NCBI GenBank assembly: GCA_905216075.1
Contig: CAJMSO010000012.1
Location: 1 to 18,386, forward strand
Length of the DNA stretch: 18,386 nt
Direction of reading: 5' to 3'
From: an uncultured bacterium
GTDB taxonomy: Bacteria > Actinomycetota > Coriobacteriia > Coriobacteriales > Coriobacteriaceae
The notes beneath the pieces are model-generated. The model did no database searches, had not been told where the DNA came from, and was given only the letters and a program-made list of their open reading frames with translations. Positions 14,574-18,386 of this stretch are shown piece by piece. The first letter of the stretch is position 1; every line of letters starts with the position of its first letter. The translations under genes and the position numbers were made by a program.

Positions 14574-14596
14574 AAATGTTCACGTGCTCATTTTGG
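14574..14596. promoter_or_regulatory. LacI-type operator, lacG2 proximal
   Basis: AAATGTTCACGTGCTCATTT followed by TGG. It shares the left half ATGTT.ACG with the module 1 sites, but the right half is TGCTCATT instead of TTGCCATT. AT-rich DNA downstream (TTTTAAGAT near 14606-14614) could hold a -10 box, though no good -35 is evident. The rest of 14362-14711 holds no gene. Confidence 0.6.
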
Positions 14597-14711
14597 TTTT
14601 AATCATTTTAAGATAGTGTTTATCGGGCTTTTTCACCGCTAAACGCTAACCAGGGAGCCTCCTGAGCGCAAACGCACAATATCGAACAGCGAGACGAGAG
14701 GGTGTATGCAT

Positions 14712-16154
14712 ATGTCTTTGCTAAACCGCGTACAGCAGCTGCCGAAGGGCTTTGTTTGGGGCGCCGCAACCGCCGCGTACCAAACGGAAGGTTCCACGAA
14801 GGTGGCAGGCAAGGGTAAGACCATGTGGGACGATTACCTTGTCGCCCAGGGTCGCTTTTTGCCCGACCCGGCCAGTGATTTCTACAACCGCTACGAGGAG
14901 GATATCCGCCTTTCTGCCGAGCATGGACTCAACGCCATCCGTGTGTCCATCGCCTGGACCCGCATCTTCCCTAACGGCGACGATGCCGAGCCCCTCGCCG
15001 AGGGCGTTAAGCACTACCACGAGTTGTTCGCCTGCTGCAAAAAGTATGGCGTCGAGCCCTATGTGTCCCTGCATCACTTTGACTCCCCCGCCGCCCTGTT
15101 CAACCAGGGCGACTGGCTCAACCGCAAGACCGTCGACGCCTATGTGCGCTATGCCGAGTTCTGCTTCCGTGAGTTCCGCGAGGTCAAGAATTGGTTCACC
15201 ATCAACGAGCTCATCAGCCTCTCGCACTCCCAATACATCCAAGGCAACTTCCCGCCCAACCATCACTTTGATGTGACGAGCGGCATCCAGAGCCAGCACA
15301 ACGAGCTCGTTGCCCACGCCCGCGCCGTCAACCTGTATAAGGATCTGGACGAGACCGAGCACCTGGGCGGCCGCATTGGCATGGTCAACGTCCTGACGCC
15401 GGCATATCCCGCCACCGACTCGCCCGCCGACCAGCACGCCGCCGACCTGTACAACGCCTTCTACACCGACTTCATCATGGACGGCGCCTTCCTGGGTCAC
15501 TACTCCGCGCACACCCTCTCACTCATCAACGAGATTCTGCGCGCCAACAACGCCACACTTACGGTTGAGGACGGCGACATGGAGGAGCTCGCCAAGGCGG
15601 CGCCCCGCAACGATATGTTCGGCCTCAACTACTATCAGTCGGCGTTTATCGCCGCCTACGATGGCGAGTCCACCAACAGCTTTAACGGCACCGGTGACAA
15701 GGGCACCTCGTGCTTTAAGTTTAAGGGCGTCGGGCAGCAGGTCGATATGCCGGGTATCCCCACCACCGACTGGGATTGGCTCATCTACCCGCAAGGCCTC
15801 TACGACACGCTCAAGCACATCAGCGCCACCTATCCCAACCTCCCCGTCATCTATATCACCGAAAACGGCCTGGGCCACAAGGACCCCGAGCCCGACGCAA
15901 ACGGCATCGTCGCCGATCCCGAGCGCATCGACTTTGTCGACCAGCACATGGAGAAGGTGCTCCAGGCGCGCGCCGAGGGCGTCGACGTCCAGGGCTACTT
16001 TATCTGGAGCCTGCAGGACCAGTTCTCGTGGGCCAATGGCTATAACAAGCGCTACGGCCTGTTCTACATCGACTTCGACACGCAAAAACGCTACATCAAG
16101 CAGTCGGCACTCTGGTACAAGGAGCTCGCCGACACTATGGCGGACGCGCAGTAG
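14712..16154 (+). CDS. lacG: 6-phospho-beta-galactosidase 2 (GH1)
   Basis: A second GH1 phospho-glycosidase, 480 aa from ATG 14712. This start has AGAGGG at a 9-nt spacing, whereas the in-frame ATG at 14706 leaves only 3 nt. Acid/base Glu166 lies in WFTINEL and nucleophile Glu384 in ITENGLG. The phosphate-site residues Ser439, Lys446 and Tyr448 and Trp440 (FSWANGYNKRYG) are all kept, which again favours 6-phospho-galactosides. It is clearly diverged from LacG1 in the substrate-side loops, for example after the acid/base (SLSHSQYIQGNFPPNHH), so it may prefer another aglycone. It is first in the lacG2-lacE2 operon, the reverse of module 1. Confidence 0.92.
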   Translation: MSLLNRVQQLPKGFVWGAATAAYQTEGSTKVAGKGKTMWDDYLVAQGRFLPDPASDFYNRYEEDIRLSAEHGLNAIRVSIAWTRIFPNGDDAEPLAEGVKHYHELFACCKKYGVEPYVSLHHFDSPAALFNQGDWLNRKTVDAYVRYAEFCFREFREVKNWFTINELISLSHSQYIQGNFPPNHHFDVTSGIQSQHNELVAHARAVNLYKDLDETEHLGGRIGMVNVLTPAYPATDSPADQHAADLYNAFYTDFIMDGAFLGHYSAHTLSLINEILRANNATLTVEDGDMEELAKAAPRNDMFGLNYYQSAFIAAYDGESTNSFNGTGDKGTSCFKFKGVGQQVDMPGIPTTDWDWLIYPQGLYDTLKHISATYPNLPVIYITENGLGHKDPEPDANGIVADPERIDFVDQHMEKVLQARAEGVDVQGYFIWSLQDQFSWANGYNKRYGLFYIDFDTQKRYIKQSALWYKELADTMADAQ

Positions 16155-16175
16155 CGCATCGCCTCGCTTTCCCCC

Positions 16176-16222
16176 GAGAGGGGAGCGGCCCTATGCGATA
16201 CAAACCCAGCCGCTCCCCTCTC
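16176..16222 (+). other. Intercistronic hairpin lacG2-lacE2
   Basis: A perfect 14-bp GC-rich stem (16176-16189 / 16209-16222, GAGAGGGGAGCGGC) lies in the 172-nt gap after lacG2 without a T-run. It may protect upstream mRNA from exonucleases and set a lacG2:lacE2 ratio rather than terminate. Confidence 0.6.
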
Positions 16223-16326
16223 TCTGGGACCGACCCCGCCTGCACCCGGGCTTTTAGCAAGCGGGAGACCATATAGGTTTTCAACGTCCATGCCATTAAG
16301 ATTTCATGCAAAGAGGAGCGTGAACT

Positions 16327-18087
16327 ATGGAATCGATCGTTAAGTTCTTGGAGAAAGGTCAGCCGTACTTCGACAAGGTCTCTAAGAACATCTACCTTCA
16401 GGCCATTAAAGACGGCTTTTTGGCAGCAATGCCCATCATCCTGTCTTCTTCTGTCTTCCTGCTTATTTCGACCCTGCCGGGCGTTGTCGCCACGGTCGGC
16501 GGCTTTACGCTGCCCGACTGGTGGAACGTCGACGTCGTGAACTTCTGCAACAAGGTTTACAACTTCACGATGGGCGTCGTGGGCATCATGGTCGCCGGCA
16601 CCACCGCAAGCGCGCTGACCGGCTCCAAGAACCGCCGCATGCCTGCCGGCAAGGCCATCAACGCCACGAGCACCATGGTCGCCGCCATGTGCGCTATGCT
16701 CATCTTGGCCGTTACCCAGACGAGTGCCAAGATCGACGGCGCCGATGTCTCGGTGTTCTTTACCGACAACATGGGCACCAAGGGCCTGCTGAGCTCCTTT
16801 GTCGCCGCATTTGCCACGGTCAACATCTATGCCTTCTGCATTAAGCGCGACATCACCATCAAGCTGCCCAAAGAAGTCCCCGGCGCCATCGCCCAGAACT
16901 TCCGCGACATCTTCGCCTTCAGCTTCTCCATCCTGTTTGTCGCCGTCATCGACGTTATCTGCCGCACCTGCTTGGCCGTCCCGTTTGCCAACGTCATCTC
17001 CACGCTGGTGAGCCCGCTGTTCGCCGCCGCCGATTCCTACGCCGGCCTCGCCCTCATCTGGTTCATGATCCCGCTGTTCTGGTTCATGGGCATCCACGGC
17101 CCCTCGGTCGTTAAGCCTGCCCTCAACGCTGCGCTGTTTGGCAACATCACCACCAACCTCGCCACGCTGCAGGCCGGCGGTCACCCCGCCCTCGCCCTGA
17201 CCGAGAACTTCGGTAACTACATCGGCGAACTCGGCGGCACCGGCGCCACGTTCATTGTCCCGATCATTTTCCTGCTCTTTATGCGCTCCAAGCAGCTCAA
17301 GGCCGTCGGCAAAGCCTCTGTCGTACCCGTGATGTTCGCCGTCAACGAGCCGCTGCTGTTCGCCGCGCCCATCATCCTCAACCCGTACTTCCTGATCCCG
17401 TTCCTGTTTGCCCCCGTGGCCAACGTCCTCATTGGTAAGTTCTTCATCGACTTTTTGGGCATGAACGGCTTTATCTATGCCATGCCGTGGGCACTCCCCG
17501 GACCGATCGGCACCTTCATCGACACCAACTTCCAGCCGATTTCTCTGGTCCTGGTTGTCGTCCTGCTGGTCGTTGACTTCTTGATCTACTACCCGTTCTG
17601 CAAGGCCTACGACAACGTCCTGTGCAAGCAGGAGGCCGAGACCCTGGCCGAAGAAGAGGCCGAGGAGACCAAGGCCGTCAAGACCGCTACCGCCCCCGCC
17701 GTTGAGGCTCCTGTTGTCGAGACCGCTTCTGCCACTGAGGCCTCCGCAGCTCCGTCCGCCCTTAAGGGCAAGGATCTGAGGGTTCTGGTTCTGTGCGCTG
17801 GCGCCGGCACCTCTGCACTGCTCGCCAACGCGCTTAAGGAAGGCGCCGACGAGCTGGGCATCGACATTACCGCCAACGCCGGTGCCTACGGCAGCCACTA
17901 CGCCATCATGGACCAGTACAACGTCATCGTCCTGGCTCCGCAGGTTCGCACCTATTACAACGAGATGAAGGCCGACACCGACCGCCTGGGCATCACGCTG
18001 CTGTCGCCCAAGGGCAAACAGTACATCGACCTCACTAAGGATCCCAAGGGTGCCGTCGCCTGGATCGAGGAAAACCTCGAGGCATAA
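16327..18087 (+). CDS. lacE: PTS lactose-type EIICB component (LacE2)
   Basis: Paralogue of LacE1, 586 aa, the membrane importer/phosphorylator of module 2. The EIIC domain spans about 1-424 with His257 in GIHGPSVVKPA and Glu341 in VNEPLLFAAP. The linker (about 428-480) is rich in Glu, Ala, Thr and Val. The EIIB active Cys490 is in VLVLCAGAGTSA, where LacE1 has CQGGGTSG. LacE1 has Glu after the V in its GPSIVEPA motif while this protein has Lys (GPSVVKPA), so substrate range may differ. AGAGGAG 8 nt before ATG 16327 is a strong ribosome site. No EIIA is linked to it here, so LacF at 7880-8218 is the likely donor. Confidence 0.92.
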   Translation: MESIVKFLEKGQPYFDKVSKNIYLQAIKDGFLAAMPIILSSSVFLLISTLPGVVATVGGFTLPDWWNVDVVNFCNKVYNFTMGVVGIMVAGTTASALTGSKNRRMPAGKAINATSTMVAAMCAMLILAVTQTSAKIDGADVSVFFTDNMGTKGLLSSFVAAFATVNIYAFCIKRDITIKLPKEVPGAIAQNFRDIFAFSFSILFVAVIDVICRTCLAVPFANVISTLVSPLFAAADSYAGLALIWFMIPLFWFMGIHGPSVVKPALNAALFGNITTNLATLQAGGHPALALTENFGNYIGELGGTGATFIVPIIFLLFMRSKQLKAVGKASVVPVMFAVNEPLLFAAPIILNPYFLIPFLFAPVANVLIGKFFIDFLGMNGFIYAMPWALPGPIGTFIDTNFQPISLVLVVVLLVVDFLIYYPFCKAYDNVLCKQEAETLAEEEAEETKAVKTATAPAVEAPVVETASATEASAAPSALKGKDLRVLVLCAGAGTSALLANALKEGADELGIDITANAGAYGSHYAIMDQYNVIVLAPQVRTYYNEMKADTDRLGITLLSPKGKQYIDLTKDPKGAVAWIEENLEA

Positions 18088-18112
18088 GACGCTGACGCCA
18101 CCTGCCGCTCGC

Positions 18113-18163
18113 AGAAAAAAAATGGCCCGTGCATCGATGCGTGATGCGCGGGCCATTTTGTTT
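18113..18163 (+). terminator. Terminator after lacE2, possibly bidirectional
   Basis: A 16-bp stem with one wobble (18119-18134 / 18144-18159, AAAATGGCCCG...) is preceded by a run of A and followed by TTTTGTTT. It is 30 nt after the lacE2 stop and could also stop the convergent LacI transcript. Confidence 0.9.
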
Positions 18164-18182
18164 AGACCGCACCCGTCCTCCT

Positions 18183-18327
18183 GTTCATCTTAATCTGTAA
18201 CATCTAGCCGAGTTTTTCGGTCCTAGCTGTTACAGATCGAGATGAACGCACAGGCCAAGCCGAAAATCTCAATCTGTAACATGTAGACCACTTTTGACCG
18301 TCTAGTTGTTACAGATCGAGACAAACG
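18183..18327. repeat. Tandem double-hairpin repeat, block 2
   Basis: Near-copy of block 1 (13177-13312). The first palindrome has 25-nt arms (18183-18207 / 18223-18247) around CCGAGTTTTTCGGTC; the second is about 18267-18325 with the same CTTTTGACCGTCTA centre and ATCTGTAACA / TGTTACAGAT arms. As with block 1, it separates a plus-strand lac operon from a convergent LacI-family gene. Confidence 0.7.
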
Positions 18328-18344
18328 GAATAGGCCGAGCACGT

Positions 18345-18386
18345 CTACGCCCGCAAGTCCTTTACGCTGGAACGCTCGACCAACAC
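18345..18386 (-). CDS. LacI-family regulator 3, C-terminal end only
   Basis: Read on the minus strand, the last 42 bases encode VLVERSSVKDLRA followed by a TAG stop. This matches the C-terminal ends of regulator 2 (TLVERSTVRDIRG) and regulator 1 (VLVEGDTVRDVR). The fragment is too short for most gene finders, but position and orientation (convergent with lacE2, just past the repeat block) repeat those of regulator 2. The rest lies outside the window. Confidence 0.75.
   Translation of the reverse strand: MLVERSSVKDLRA

Noticed and set aside
14569..14614. Sigma-70 type promoter for lacG2 (TTGTCA with TAAGAT)
   Set aside because: The spacing between the hexamers is far from 17 bp, and the TTGTCA overlaps operator sequence. 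A promoter must be nearby but cannot be pinned down from sequence.
16135..18156. Very long open frame on the minus strand (673 codons) opposite lacE2
   Set aside because: It is exactly antisense to a clear PTS gene. The composition is Gly/Asp/Val/Arg-rich with no domain, as expected from the complement of GC-rich third positions. Similar antisense frames opposite galK, galT, lacE1 and lacG1/2 were rejected for the same reason.

Overview
The window looks like a chromosomal galactoside-utilisation region of a high-GC gut actinobacterium of the Coriobacteriia, most like Collinsella. This is inferred from the GC-rich third codon positions, a class II (Firmicutes-type) galT paired with galK, and a complete-looking lactose PTS / tagatose-6-phosphate gene set in a high-GC background. 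No rRNA, tRNA, transposase, phage gene or CRISPR array is visible.

Layout. (1) 1-2693, plus strand: the 3' part of galK and an overlapping class II galT (Leloir pathway), closed by a hairpin-T terminator. (2) 3037-6300, minus strand: lacA, lacB (galactose-6-phosphate isomerase), a lacX-like aldose 1-epimerase and lacC (tagatose-6-phosphate kinase). (3) 6626-7621, minus: an unrecognised multi-spanning membrane protein with its own terminator. (4) 7880-8218, minus: lacF, the only lactose-type PTS EIIA. (5) 8434-13065: module 1, a LacI-family regulator (minus) divergent from lacE1-lacG1 (plus). (6) 13333-18087: module 2, a second LacI regulator divergent from lacG2-lacE2, with the gene order swapped. 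(7) 18345-18386: the last 13 codons of a third LacI-family regulator, so the series of LacI-governed units probably continues.

How it works together. Lactose or related beta-galactosides would enter through either EIIBC (LacE1 or LacE2), phosphorylated via LacF. LacG1 or LacG2 would cleave the 6-phospho-galactoside. LacAB, LacC and a tagatose-bisphosphate aldolase not encoded here would degrade galactose-6-phosphate, while free galactose would go through GalK/GalT. LacX probably interconverts sugar anomers. Two sets of apparent LacI operators (each with a site by the regulator's own start and two by the target promoter) and a separate family of TGTTC-type direct repeats in front of lacA and lacF suggest layered control.

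Most notable non-coding content. Two ~150-nt intergenic elements (2886-3035 and 5128-5279) differ in most paired bases but keep the same helices and the same unpaired motifs, which is the signature of a structured RNA family. Two copies of a tandem double-hairpin repeat (13177-13312 and 18183-18327) bracket module 2. Further REP-like palindromes lie at 2786-2854 and 7715-7805.
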